Below are positions 11,469 through 20,250 of a DNA stretch of 64,000 bases, in pieces; within the stretch, counting starts at the first letter, position 1; every line of letters starts with the position of its first letter. The translations under genes and the position numbers were made by a program. The stretch comes from Deinococcus sp. Leaf326 (GTDB lineage: Bacteria > Deinococcota > Deinococci > Deinococcales > Deinococcaceae): contig NZ_LMOM01000076.1 in NCBI RefSeq assembly GCF_001424185.1, positions 105,879 to 169,878 on the forward strand. The letters run 5' to 3'. A model generated the notes under the pieces. That model did not search any database and was not told the DNA's origin. It saw only the letters and a list, made by a program, of their open reading frames with translations.

Positions 11469-14260
11469 CGTTCCTCCAGACGCTGGGGGGTCTGCGGCTC
11501 CACGGAACGGACCTCGCCCAGCGCCTGCCGCTGCTCGTGCTGGCCTACCTCGTCATCGAGGGGCCGACCGAGCGCCAGCGGCTACGTGGGCTGTTCTGGC
11601 CGGAGGCGCAGAGCCAGGGCAACAACATGCGCGTCGTGCTCGCCAAGCTGCGTGCCAGTCTGCCGGACCTCCCGCTGAGCGGAGACGTCCTGCGTGCCGA
11701 GTTGCCCTGCGACGCGCTCGAACTCGCCTCGGCCCCCGACCCGGAGGCCCTGTACCAGGGGGCGTTCCTGCACGGCGTCTCGCTGACAGGGCTGGGCGAG
11801 GAACTCTACGAGTGGGTGCTCTCGACCCGTGAGCGTCTCGCCCTGGATATGCAGTACGCCCTGACTGCCCGCGCCGAGGCGGCGCCCTCGCCGGCCGAGG
11901 CGGCGCGGCTGGCCGCCCAGGTGCTGGCGGTCCCCGGCGCGGCGCCCCCGGACCTGTCGTTGCTGCGGCGCCTGCACGCCCTGGCGCTGCCGGGCAGCCT
12001 GCTCGACCGGCAGCTGGGAGACGCGCGGCGCGAACTGGACCTGGACGGTTCCCTCTCGCCGGCCGCCGGGCCGCCGGACCGGTTCCCGGCGGCCGCGCCG
12101 CCCGGCCGGCTGCTGGGGCGCGGCGCGGAGGTCAGTCAGGTGCTCGCGTGGCTGGCGTCGCCGCCGGCGGGCGAGAGGAGGCTGGTGCAGGTCAGCGGCC
12201 CCGGCGGCAGCGGCAAGAGTCTGTTGGCGGGCACCGTGCTGCTCGAACGCCAGCACCTGGGCGGCGAGGTGCTGCACCTGGACCTGGAAGTGCTGCGCGA
12301 CGAGTTGGACGTGGCTGCGCGCGTCGCCTCGGGGCTGGGCCTCCAACTGCCCGACCAGGGCGACCCCTGGCTGGCGTTGACGCTGGCCCTGGACGTCCGC
12401 ACCCGGAACGCTCCCCTGCTGCTGGCGCTGGACGGTGCCGACGGCGTGACGGGTCTGGAGCTGGCCCTGCCCCGGCTGCTGGCCGCCGCGCCGGGCGTGC
12501 AGATTCTGCTGACGCGCCGCACGCCATTGTGGGAGGCGCGCGCGCACCTGAGGCTGGGGGGGCTGCCGCTGCCGGAGCTGACCGATCCCGACCTGCTGCT
12601 CGCGCAGAACCCGGCCGTGCAGCTGTTCCTGCGGGCGGCGGGCCCGGACCTGCGTGTGCGCGAGGAGGGCGACCTCGGGCTCATCGCCGCCCTGGTGCGG
12701 CGCCTTCAGGGCCTGCCGCTCGCGGTGCAGCTCGCGGGCAGCTGGACCCGGCACCTGTCGCTCGCGCAGGTCCACGCGGCGGTCGAGTCGGGGCAGGTGG
12801 TGGGTCCGGGCCTGGGGACCCTGCTTGCCCCTCTGCTCGCCAGAAGCTGGGACCTGTTGTCGCCTGGGCAGCAGCAGGTTCTATCGCGGCTCGCGGGCCT
12901 GCCCGACTGGAGCGCCGCCTCGGCGCGCGAGGTGGCTGGCCTGGATGACCCGGCGCGCGCGGCGCTGCTCGCCAGTGGGCTGCTGTTGGAGCAGGGCGGC
13001 CGCGTGCAGGTGCTCCCTGTCCTGGCCCACTGGATCGCCGGAATTCTTCCGTTATCGGGGGCCGCGCGCACCCTGCAGGCGGCGCACCATCTGGACCTGC
13101 TGCGCCGCCTCGATCCCATGGACCCGCTGCTGCGCGACGAGGCGGGCAACCTCGCCATAGCGCTGGGCTGGCAGTTCTCGCGTCCCGGAGAGCTGGACCC
13201 TGGGTCTGGGGCGACTGAGGAAGACCTGCTGCTCGTGTCCCGGCTCGGAACGTATTTCGAGCGCCGCGGGCTGTTCAGTGTGGGCGTCCGCGCCCTGGAA
13301 ACCCTCGAAGGGCAGACGGGCTCGCCGGGTCTCCGGCTGGCGCTCCAGACCCAGCGCGCCTGGCTGGCCTTCCGCAGCGGTCGCCACCGCGACGCCGAGG
13401 GCCTGAGCCGCCGGGTGCTGGCCGCGTCGCCGGACGCGCTGACCCTCAGGGTACGGATGTGGGCGTCCAACGTGCTGGCGGTCACGCTGGGCCACCAGGG
13501 GCGCGGGGGCCAAGCAGCGGTGTTCCTGCGCCAGGCGGCGCTGCTCGCCCGGCAACTGGGCGACGGCGGGCGTGAGGCGATGTACCTGGGCAACCTGGCC
13601 CTGATGCTCAAGGATCTGGGCGAGTACGCCGAGGCGCTGGGCGCCCTGCGCGCAGCCCAGGCCTACCACCGGCAGTGGGGCCAGCCGGAACATGCGCACT
13701 TCGAGGAACTGCGGAGCATTGAGGTGCAGCTCGACGATCCGGAGGCCGATCCGCTGGAGATCTGGGAGGCGGCGCGGGCTTCCGAGCGGGCTCTGGAAGG
13801 CAGCGGTTTTCAGGGCTGGGTGGGGAAGGCCGTGTACTTTCAGGCGCGCGCCGCACTTCTGGCTGCCGAGCCCGGCGCGGCGCTCCGGCTGGCGCGCGAG
13901 GTTCATACGGCGCTGGAGACCTTTCCCGATCCGACCTTTCAGGCGGCGGCGTGGATCGCCGAGGCCGAGGCGCAGTACGCCCTGTTCCGCACCCCCGAGG
14001 CCCGGCGTGCCCTGAGTCTGGCCGCGCAGGCCTGTCTGGATCTGGGCGACGAGGTCGGGTTGCTGGAGGTGCTTCTGGTGCTGGCGGCCGACCTGCGGTA
14101 CGAGGCCCCGGCCTTCGGCGAAAAGCTGCTGGCCGTCGTGGCGCGCCACCCGCGCAGCAACGCCGCCCAGCGCCGGCGCGCGGCTCAGTCGCCGGGAACG
14201 GACGAGGTTCCGGGCGACCTGCGTGCCCTCGTCACCGAGGGGCTGGCGCTGTTCGGCTGA
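11465..14260 (+). CDS. BTAD/STAND-ATPase transcriptional regulator
   Basis: A 931-residue regulator of the SARP/MalT-like STAND class. Residues ~1-75 look like a winged-helix DNA-binding domain (TERQRLRGLFWPEAQSQGNN, then MRVVLAKLRASL), followed by a BTAD-like helical region to ~200. A NTPase domain follows, with Walker A GPGGSGKS (residues 245-252) and LLLALDGADG as probable Walker B. The C-terminal ~450 residues are TPR-like helical repeats. Such proteins are signal-integrating activators that need ATP. The start at 11465 follows GGGAG and overlaps the small upstream ORF. It ends 7 bases from a convergent gene. Targets are unknown. Confidence 0.85.
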   Translation: MTFLQTLGGLRLHGTDLAQRLPLLVLAYLVIEGPTERQRLRGLFWPEAQSQGNNMRVVLAKLRASLPDLPLSGDVLRAELPCDALELASAPDPEALYQGAFLHGVSLTGLGEELYEWVLSTRERLALDMQYALTARAEAAPSPAEAARLAAQVLAVPGAAPPDLSLLRRLHALALPGSLLDRQLGDARRELDLDGSLSPAAGPPDRFPAAAPPGRLLGRGAEVSQVLAWLASPPAGERRLVQVSGPGGSGKSLLAGTVLLERQHLGGEVLHLDLEVLRDELDVAARVASGLGLQLPDQGDPWLALTLALDVRTRNAPLLLALDGADGVTGLELALPRLLAAAPGVQILLTRRTPLWEARAHLRLGGLPLPELTDPDLLLAQNPAVQLFLRAAGPDLRVREEGDLGLIAALVRRLQGLPLAVQLAGSWTRHLSLAQVHAAVESGQVVGPGLGTLLAPLLARSWDLLSPGQQQVLSRLAGLPDWSAASAREVAGLDDPARAALLASGLLLEQGGRVQVLPVLAHWIAGILPLSGAARTLQAAHHLDLLRRLDPMDPLLRDEAGNLAIALGWQFSRPGELDPGSGATEEDLLLVSRLGTYFERRGLFSVGVRALETLEGQTGSPGLRLALQTQRAWLAFRSGRHRDAEGLSRRVLAASPDALTLRVRMWASNVLAVTLGHQGRGGQAAVFLRQAALLARQLGDGGREAMYLGNLALMLKDLGEYAEALGALRAAQAYHRQWGQPEHAHFEELRSIEVQLDDPEADPLEIWEAARASERALEGSGFQGWVGKAVYFQARAALLAAEPGAALRLAREVHTALETFPDPTFQAAAWIAEAEAQYALFRTPEARRALSLAAQACLDLGDEVGLLEVLLVLAADLRYEAPAFGEKLLAVVARHPRSNAAQRRRAAQSPGTDEVPGDLRALVTEGLALFG

Positions 14261-14267
14261 GCGGCCT

Positions 14268-14747
14268 TCAAGGACCGCCGAAGGTATTGGGCCAGGTGGG
14301 AAGTTCGTCGTCTCCGTCGGCCAGGGGCGGCACGTCGGGCGTCACGACCTCGAAGAAGCCGGGAACCCGTCCGCGCGCCGGGCCGCCCGGAACGTCGAGA
14401 TCGAAGAGGTACAGCGGCCAGCCCCGGTAGACCGCCTGCTGCACCGGGAGCTTCTGGTCGTCCCGCTCCTGAAAGCCGAGGTCGCGGGCGATGGCCGGGC
14501 TCTCGCTGGTGGCCAGGGGCAACGGCACGTAGTGGGCGATGGTGGCCGCGAGGTACGGCGGCCAGTCGGCGGCCCAGGGCACGACCGGCGAGGGCAGGCC
14601 CTGGCGCACGGCCGCCCCGTACGGCACGAACCGGTAGACCGCGAAGCCCCCGGTCACGCCGCCGGGCCCGGTGGTCGCCAGCCCCGCGCCGAGGTCCACG
14701 AGAACGGGGGAAAGGGGCGGCCAGGGCAGGGACGTGTCCGGAGTCAT
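14268..14747 (-). CDS. Lipoprotein_15-like (PF03640-type repeat) protein
   Basis: A 159-residue protein with two units resembling the 'secreted repeat of unknown function': VPWAADWPPYLA matches the family's CAxxWPPLLA element, and GWPLYLFDLDVPGGPARG matches the G-x-x-LYxFxxDxPG element. Unlike typical members it shows no signal peptide or lipobox and lacks the cysteine. The reading frame opens further upstream (14936), but TATACT lies six bases before the ATG at 14747, indicating a leaderless start there. It is convergent with the BTAD regulator and divergent from the MFS gene. Function unknown. Confidence 0.65.
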   Translation of the reverse strand: MTPDTSLPWPPLSPVLVDLGAGLATTGPGGVTGGFAVYRFVPYGAAVRQGLPSPVVPWAADWPPYLAATIAHYVPLPLATSESPAIARDLGFQERDDQKLPVQQAVYRGWPLYLFDLDVPGGPARGRVPGFFEVVTPDVPPLADGDDELPTWPNTFGGP

Positions 14748-14753
14748 GGCGGC

Positions 14754-14759
14754 AGTATA
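14754..14759 (-). promoter_or_regulatory. Leaderless -10 element (TATACT)
   Basis: On the minus strand TATACT is separated from the ATG at 14747 by six bases (14748-14753), so transcription would begin at or next to the start codon. No Shine-Dalgarno is present, consistent with a leaderless mRNA. Confidence 0.55.
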
Positions 14760-14839
14760 GGGAGGCGCGCTCAGCCGTCGTCCGCCCTTGGACGCGCCCG
14801 CGCTAAGCTGCCCGGTACGGCGGAGGCCGGCGCCTGTCC

Positions 14840-16069
14840 ATGACCCCCCCTGACCCTGTTTCCTCTGTTCCTGCCGTAGTTTCGCCGGCCGGGGCGTCGC
14901 CGGTGTGGCTGGCTGCGGGCCTTGCCCTGGGGCCAATGGTGGCGCTCGGGTTCGGCCGGTTCTCTTATGCGCTGCTGCTGCCGCCCATGCGCGCCTCGCT
15001 GGGTTGGACCTACACGCAGGCGGGCGTCATGAATACGGCCAACGGTCTGGGCTACCTGCTGGGCGCGGTGCTGGTCCCCCGGTTGCTGGGGCGCTGGGGG
15101 GCGCGACTGGCCTTTACGGCGTCGCTGCTCGTCACAGCGTTGACCATCACCCTGACGGCGGCCAGCGGCGCGCTGGGCTGGCTGCTGCTCATGCGCTTCC
15201 TGACCGGGTTGGGCGGAGCCGTGACCTTCACGTCGGGGGGGCTGCTGGCCGCTCAGGTGGCCTCGGGCGCTCCTGCCCGGCAGTCGGGCGCGGTTCTGAG
15301 CGTGTTCTATGCCGGGGCCAGCCTGGGCATTCTGCTGACTGGGCTGGGACTGCCGGCGCTGCTGGGCCGGCTGGGGCCGGGGGGTTGGCCGGCCGGCTGG
15401 CTGGCGCTGGGGACGCTGTCGCTGCTGGGGCTGGTGATTGCCATACGCGCGGCGGGCCTGACCCGCACGCCCCCGTCCGGGGCCGACACGGGGCGGCTGG
15501 GGCTGGCGCAGGTGCGGCCGCTGCTGCGTTCGCTGCTGGCCTATGCCTGCTCGGGGCTGGGTTACGTCGCCTACACGACCTTCTCGGTGACGTACCTGCG
15601 TGCGGGCGGCCTGGACACCGCCGGAGTGTCGCTGTTCTGGGCGCTCCTGGGGCTGGCGGGGGTCGCCGCGCCGCTGCTGTGGGGGCGGCTGCTCTCGCAG
15701 GGCCAGGGGGGGCGACCGATGGGCATCCTGATGGCGACGATGGGTACGGGGGCGGCGCTCCCGGTGCTCTCGACCACCCCCCTGGCCGTGTTCCTGTCGG
15801 CGGCGCTGTTCGGCGTGGCCGCCCTGACGGTCGTGGCCTCGACCACGGCCCTCATTCGCCAGAGCCTGCGCCCGGCGCAGTGGGGCGCGGGGGTGGCCCT
15901 GTACACCATTACCTTCGCGGCCTTTCAGAGCGCGGGGCCGCTGCTCACGGGCGCGCTGGCCGACGGCGGCCCGGCGGGTCTGCGGCTGGGTCTGGGCGTC
16001 TCGGCGCTCGTGCTGCTGCTGGGCGCGGCGCTGGCCTTCTGGCAGCCGGCCGTGGTGGCCGGAGAGTAG
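14840..16069 (+). CDS. MFS transporter, YbfB/YjiJ family
   Basis: A 409-residue major-facilitator protein with about twelve hydrophobic helices. It resembles the YbfB/YjiJ group of putative efflux/sugar-phosphate-like MFS carriers (ALGFGRFSYALLLPPM near the N-terminus, LGYLLGAVLVPRLLGRWGAR at the loop between helices 2 and 3). No substrate can be read from sequence. A GGAGG lies about 14 bases before the ATG, rather far. TAAGCT near 14803 could be its -10. It is divergent from the Lipoprotein_15-like gene and not obviously linked to the SWIM operon, from which it is separated by ~200 bp containing a promoter. Confidence 0.85.
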   Translation: MTPPDPVSSVPAVVSPAGASPVWLAAGLALGPMVALGFGRFSYALLLPPMRASLGWTYTQAGVMNTANGLGYLLGAVLVPRLLGRWGARLAFTASLLVTALTITLTAASGALGWLLLMRFLTGLGGAVTFTSGGLLAAQVASGAPARQSGAVLSVFYAGASLGILLTGLGLPALLGRLGPGGWPAGWLALGTLSLLGLVIAIRAAGLTRTPPSGADTGRLGLAQVRPLLRSLLAYACSGLGYVAYTTFSVTYLRAGGLDTAGVSLFWALLGLAGVAAPLLWGRLLSQGQGGRPMGILMATMGTGAALPVLSTTPLAVFLSAALFGVAALTVVASTTALIRQSLRPAQWGAGVALYTITFAAFQSAGPLLTGALADGGPAGLRLGLGVSALVLLLGAALAFWQPAVVAGE

Positions 16070-16202
16070 AAGCCTGGAGCCTCTCCGGTCAAGCTCAAGC
16101 TTTGCTGGATGCCGGTATGGAGGGTTCCCACGGAACTGCGCCCCCTGCCCCGCCCACATGTGCTATGGGTGGAAGGCCGCTGTGCCCGCCGCAGCGGCGG
16201 CG

Positions 16203-16260
16203 TTGCGCAGAACTGATCTACCTGTTACAATTACGTCGTAAACGTAATTAGGAAAGGAGT
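16203..16260 (+). promoter_or_regulatory. Promoter and palindromic operator of the SWIM/MoxR/VWA operon
   Basis: TTGCGC (16203-16208), a 17-bp spacer and TACAAT (16226-16231) make a good -35/-10 pair. An inverted repeat, AATTACG (16229-16235) and CGTAATT (16243-16249), overlaps the -10 and transcription start; a smaller palindrome TTACG-T-CGTAA is nested inside. AAAGGAG (16253-16259) sits 8 bases before the TTG start. The geometry is that of a repressor operator. The region is also locally AT-rich against a very GC-rich background. Confidence 0.65.
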
Positions 16261-16267
16261 TTAAGTC

Positions 16268-17647
16268 TTGGCCTCGATAATTGACCAACTGACCGCCGAC
16301 ACTGCGCTGGCCCTCGCGCCCGACAGCAGCAGTGCCAAAGCCGCGCAGAAACTCGCCCGCCCCGCCGGGTGGCCCACTCTGGCGCGTGAAGGCGACGTGC
16401 TGTGGGGCGAATGCCAGGGCAGCGGGGCGCACCCCTACCTTGTGGGCGTGGATGGCCGCAGCGCCGAACTCGCCAGCAAATGCAGCTGTCCCAGCCGTAA
16501 GTTTCCCTGTAAGCACGCGCTGGGGCTGTTGCTGCTACACGCGGCCGGAAGCGGCGAGTGGACGCAGGCGCCGCCGCCGCCCGACCTCGCCAAGTGGCTG
16601 GGGGGCCGCGTGGCCCGCGCCGAGAAGGCCGCTCAGCCTCCTGGCGACGAACCGGCCGACCCCGCCGCGCAGGCCAAAGCGCAGCAAAAAGCCCAGGCGG
16701 CGCGCGACCGCAAACGCTCGGCAGGTCTCGAGGACCTCGAACTGTGGCTGAGTGACCTCGTGCGCGAGGGCCTTCAGGCCGCCCGCACCCGTCCCTACGG
16801 CGACTGGGACCGGCAGGCGGCGCGGTTGGTGGACGCCCAGCTGGGCGGCGCGGCGCGGCTCGTCCGGCAGATTCCGGGGCTGCTGCACGGCGAGACGGGC
16901 GAGGCGCTGACCGCTCACCTGGGCAGGCTCTGGCTGCTCACGCAGGGCTGGCGGGGACGCGAGTCGCTGCCGGACGCCGAACGCGCCGACCTCCTGACGG
17001 CGCTGGGGACCCCGCTGGACCGCGCGGCCCTGAGCCCCGCCGCTCCGCAGGTCTGGCAGTCGCTGGGCAGCGTACAGGAAGAGGAAGGCAAACTGAATGT
17101 CCGCCGGACGTGGCTGCTGGGCGCGGAAGAGACGCTGGCCCTGCTGCTGGACTTTGCGCCGACCGGACAGGCGCTGCCCGCGCCGCTGGTCTCGGGGCAG
17201 CCGTTTACGGCGGCGGTGGCCTACGCGCCCTCGGCCTATGCCCAGCGGGCCGTGGTGCAGGGCGAGGTGACGGTGACGGAGGAGACGGGCCTGCCCCTGC
17301 CCGGCGGCACCCTGGCCGCGGTGCAGGCCCGCTACGCGGCGGCCCTGGCGCTGAACCCCTGGCTGGAGCGGATCGGGGCCTTCGTCGGCCCGGCGTATCT
17401 GAATCTCGACCCGCCGCAGCTGTGCGACGCGGCGGGGCACGCCGTCCCGCTGGACGCGCGGGTCGAGACGAATGATCTGTGGGCCATGCTGGCGGCGGCC
17501 GAGACGCGGCCACAGACCTATTTCGGCGAGTGGAACGGCGAGAGTTTCCTGCCGGTGGGGGCCGCGTCGGCCGAGACCGCGCCCGAAGTCCTACCCGACG
17601 CGGAAGACCTCCTGGTGGAGCCTGCCGGGGCCGGGGTGAGCGCGTGA
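16268..17647 (+). CDS. SWIM zinc-finger protein
   Basis: A 459-residue protein with a SWIM zinc-binding motif, Cys72-x-Cys74-x6-Cys81-x-His83 (KCSCPSRKFPCKHALGLLLL), a fold proposed to bind DNA or proteins. The rest is mostly helical, with a lysine/alanine/glutamine-rich linker around residues 130-155, and has no recognisable enzyme motif. The start is a TTG at 16268 with AAAGGAG at good spacing, directly downstream of a palindrome-covered promoter. It is the first gene of a five-gene operon with DUF5691, MoxR AAA+, DUF5682 and VWA genes, and its stop overlaps the next start (GTGA). Its role in that system is unknown. It may be the recognition or substrate-binding component. Confidence 0.85.
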   Translation: MASIIDQLTADTALALAPDSSSAKAAQKLARPAGWPTLAREGDVLWGECQGSGAHPYLVGVDGRSAELASKCSCPSRKFPCKHALGLLLLHAAGSGEWTQAPPPPDLAKWLGGRVARAEKAAQPPGDEPADPAAQAKAQQKAQAARDRKRSAGLEDLELWLSDLVREGLQAARTRPYGDWDRQAARLVDAQLGGAARLVRQIPGLLHGETGEALTAHLGRLWLLTQGWRGRESLPDAERADLLTALGTPLDRAALSPAAPQVWQSLGSVQEEEGKLNVRRTWLLGAEETLALLLDFAPTGQALPAPLVSGQPFTAAVAYAPSAYAQRAVVQGEVTVTEETGLPLPGGTLAAVQARYAAALALNPWLERIGAFVGPAYLNLDPPQLCDAAGHAVPLDARVETNDLWAMLAAAETRPQTYFGEWNGESFLPVGAASAETAPEVLPDAEDLLVEPAGAGVSA

Positions 17648-19098
17648 GCCGCGACCTGCGCGAGCTCGCCGCCGCAGCGCTGCGCGGCACCAGCCGGGCC
17701 GAGCTGCCTGCACCCACCGGAGCGCTGGCCCCCGCCCTGGCGAGTGTTCCCGGCGACGCGCCCGAGGCCCTGCTGCTTGGCCGCGCCGCCCTGCTGGGCC
17801 TGCACGCCCGCGCCGGAGCGCCGCTGGGGCTGGCCACCGCGCCGCCTCCCCCCGAACAGCCGGCCCCGGAGCGCCCGCTGCCGCCCGCGCTGGCCGGCCT
17901 GCTGCCCCGGTTGCTGGGGATGGACCCGGTCCTGACCCAACAGACGCTGGAGAGCGTGGCGGTGCGTGGCTGGACGCTGAACGCCGCGCAGGTGCTGAGC
18001 CTCTCGGCCCGCAACGGCGACTTCACGCGCCTGATCTGGACCCTGGCCGACGCGCGGGCGCGGGCCACCCTGAACCTGCACCCCAGCCACCGGCAGGCCC
18101 AAAAGGCCGAGGAAGGGCTCGCGTGGCTCCTGCGCCTCTCTGCCTTGCAGGAGCATCGGCAGGCCGACCCGGAAACGGCAGTGCAGGACCTGACCGAACT
18201 GTGGGCCGAGCAGGGAGCCGACCGCCGTAAGGAACTCCTGGCGCTGGTGCGCCGCGACCTGCGCCCCGAGGACCGCCCGGTGCTGGAACTGGCGACGCGC
18301 GACCGCTCGCCCGAGATCGCCAAGCAGGCGCGGCAGTTGCTGGGCCACCTGCCCGGCCCCCTTCAGGACGAGCTGCTGGCGCTGCTGCCCCAGGCGGTCA
18401 AGGTGAGCGGCCTGCTGAAAAAGAAGGTCACTTTTGGGGCCTTCGAGCTTCCGGCCGCGTTGGGCAAGCCGCGGGCCGGACAGTACGACGACGGCGACCT
18501 GCACCGCCTGCTGGGCGCCCTGCCCACCCCGCTGATCCTGCAGACGCTGAAGCTGAGCTGGAAGGAACTGCACAAGGCCGCGCGCGACCACCACTGGTCG
18601 CTGGCGAGCGAGTTGCAGGAGCCGCCCGAGCCGACGCCCGAGCCTCTGTCGCCGGACACGGCGCGCGCCCGCCTGCGCGACCTCGCGGGGCAGCCCAGGG
18701 TGTCGGCCGAGAAGATGCTGGAAGCGGCGCAGGCGCCGGGCCTGGACCTGTCGGCCGAACCGGCCTCCCTGCAAACGGCGCTGGCGGTCCGCACGCTTGG
18801 GCTCTTTCAGCAGGAGGGCCTGACGTGGCAGGCGCGGGAACTGGCGGCCCTGCTGCGCCGCACCCTGTCGCCCGACCTGAGTGTGCCGCCACCCACCCCG
18901 GCCGCGTTCGAGATGCCGCCGCGCCCCAAAAAGCTTCCCACCTGGCAGACCCCTGCCGACTGGGAGGAGCGCCAGCGCCACGACCATGCCGCGCGCGAAA
19001 ACGCTGCCCTCCAGACCTGGCGAGACCTGCAACACACCCTGAAGCTGCGCCGCGAGTGGCGCGGCGCCCTGGCGGCCCAGCCGACCCCCGAGGAGTGA
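17644..19098 (+). CDS. DUF5691 family helical-repeat protein
   Basis: A 484-residue protein that by sequence and context fits DUF5691. It is almost wholly helical. The middle (residues ~190-260) contains HEAT/armadillo-like units such as LLALVRRDLRPEDRPVLELA and RSPEIAKQARQLLGHLPG, suggesting a curved protein-binding scaffold. No catalytic motif, signal peptide or membrane helix is seen. It starts with GTG at 17644, overlapping the SWIM gene stop. The larger frame beginning at 17479 lies inside the SWIM gene and is rejected. The gap to the MoxR ATPase gene is only 4 bases. I infer it is an adaptor for the ATPase. Confidence 0.75.
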   Translation: MSRDLRELAAAALRGTSRAELPAPTGALAPALASVPGDAPEALLLGRAALLGLHARAGAPLGLATAPPPPEQPAPERPLPPALAGLLPRLLGMDPVLTQQTLESVAVRGWTLNAAQVLSLSARNGDFTRLIWTLADARARATLNLHPSHRQAQKAEEGLAWLLRLSALQEHRQADPETAVQDLTELWAEQGADRRKELLALVRRDLRPEDRPVLELATRDRSPEIAKQARQLLGHLPGPLQDELLALLPQAVKVSGLLKKKVTFGAFELPAALGKPRAGQYDDGDLHRLLGALPTPLILQTLKLSWKELHKAARDHHWSLASELQEPPEPTPEPLSPDTARARLRDLAGQPRVSAEKMLEAAQAPGLDLSAEPASLQTALAVRTLGLFQQEGLTWQARELAALLRRTLSPDLSVPPPTPAAFEMPPRPKKLPTWQTPADWEERQRHDHAARENAALQTWRDLQHTLKLRREWRGALAAQPTPEE

Positions 19099-19102
19099 CC
19101 CC

Positions 19103-20203
19103 ATGACCCCCACCCAGAACACCACGGCCCCCGAAGTCCTGCGCCAGCACGCCGAAGTCGCCTACGCGCACGAACTCGCCGCCCTCGCGCAGCACGACCG
19201 CCACCCGCGCCCGCCGAAATGGAATCTCAGCCCCCGCGCCGTCCTGACCTACCTGATGGGGGGCCGTGCCGGCGACACCGAGATCACCCCGAAGTATGTG
19301 GGCGAGCCGCGCCTCATGGAGATCGCCGTGGCGACTCTGGCGACCGACCGGGCCCTGCTGCTCATCGGCGTGCCAGGAACGGCCAAGAGCTGGGTGAGCG
19401 AGCACCTCGCGGCGGCCGTCTCGGGCGACAGCACCCTGCTCGTGCAGGGGACGGCGGGCACCGACGAAAACGCCATCCGCTACGGCTGGAACTACGCCCG
19501 CCTGCTGGCCGAGGGGCCGAGTGAGGCCGCCCTGGTCGAGAGTCCGGTGATGCACGCCATGCGTGAGGGCAAGATCGCCCGCCTGGAAGAGCTGACGCGC
19601 GTGCAGAGCGACGTGCAGGACACCCTCATCACCATCCTGTCGGAAAAGACGTTGCCGGTGCCCGAGCTGAACACCGAGGTGCAGGCGGTGCGCGGCTTCA
19701 ACATGATCGCCACCGCGAACAACCGCGACAAGGGCGTGAACGACCTGTCGAGCGCCCTCAAGCGCCGCTTCAATACTGTGATTCTGCCCGTGCCCGACAG
19801 CCTGGAAGACGAACTGAGCATCGTGACCCGGCGCGTGGAATCGCTCGGCCGCAGCCTGGGCCTCCCCGAAGTGCCCCCGGCGCTGGACGAGATCCGGCGC
19901 GTGGTGACCGTGTTCCGCGAGCTGCGTGCGGGCGTCACCGAGGACGGCAAGACCAAGCTCAAGTCGCCCAGCGGCAGCCTCAGCGTGGCCGAGGCCATCA
20001 GCGTGGTGACCAACGGCCTGACGCTGGCTGCCCACTTCGGCGATGGCGAACTGAGCAGCCGCGACGTGGCCTCCAGCGTCATTGGGGCCGTTGTGAAGGA
20101 CCCCGTCCAGGACCAGGCTGTCTGGAACGAGTACCTGGAAACCGCGATCAAGAAACGGGCGGGGTGGAAGGACTTCTACGCGGCGTGCCGGGAAGTGAGC
20201 TGA
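19103..20203 (+). CDS. MoxR-family AAA+ ATPase
   Basis: A 366-residue AAA+ ATPase of the MoxR group, chaperone-like ATPases that normally work with a von Willebrand A partner to insert cofactors or remodel complexes. Walker A is GVPGTAKS (residues 89-96). The Walker B position reads ARLEELTR, with Glu162-Glu163 replacing the canonical Asp-Glu. Sensor 1 is Asn206 in ATANNRDKGVN, and RRF in LKRRFNTVILP is the likely arginine-finger region. The start at 19103 is preceded by GAGGAG overlapping the upstream stop. Third gene of the operon; the VWA partner is encoded two genes downstream. Confidence 0.9.
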   Translation: MTPTQNTTAPEVLRQHAEVAYAHELAALAQHDRHPRPPKWNLSPRAVLTYLMGGRAGDTEITPKYVGEPRLMEIAVATLATDRALLLIGVPGTAKSWVSEHLAAAVSGDSTLLVQGTAGTDENAIRYGWNYARLLAEGPSEAALVESPVMHAMREGKIARLEELTRVQSDVQDTLITILSEKTLPVPELNTEVQAVRGFNMIATANNRDKGVNDLSSALKRRFNTVILPVPDSLEDELSIVTRRVESLGRSLGLPEVPPALDEIRRVVTVFRELRAGVTEDGKTKLKSPSGSLSVAEAISVVTNGLTLAAHFGDGELSSRDVASSVIGAVVKDPVQDQAVWNEYLETAIKKRAGWKDFYAACREVS

Positions 20204-20250
20204 GGATGGCGAGGCGACCCGGAACAGGCCGGGCGGCGGTGGGGGCCTAG

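Noticed and set aside
14771..16159. 462-codon minus-strand frame opposite the MFS gene
   Set aside because: Gln/Arg/Gly-rich shadow without hydrophobic or domain structure.
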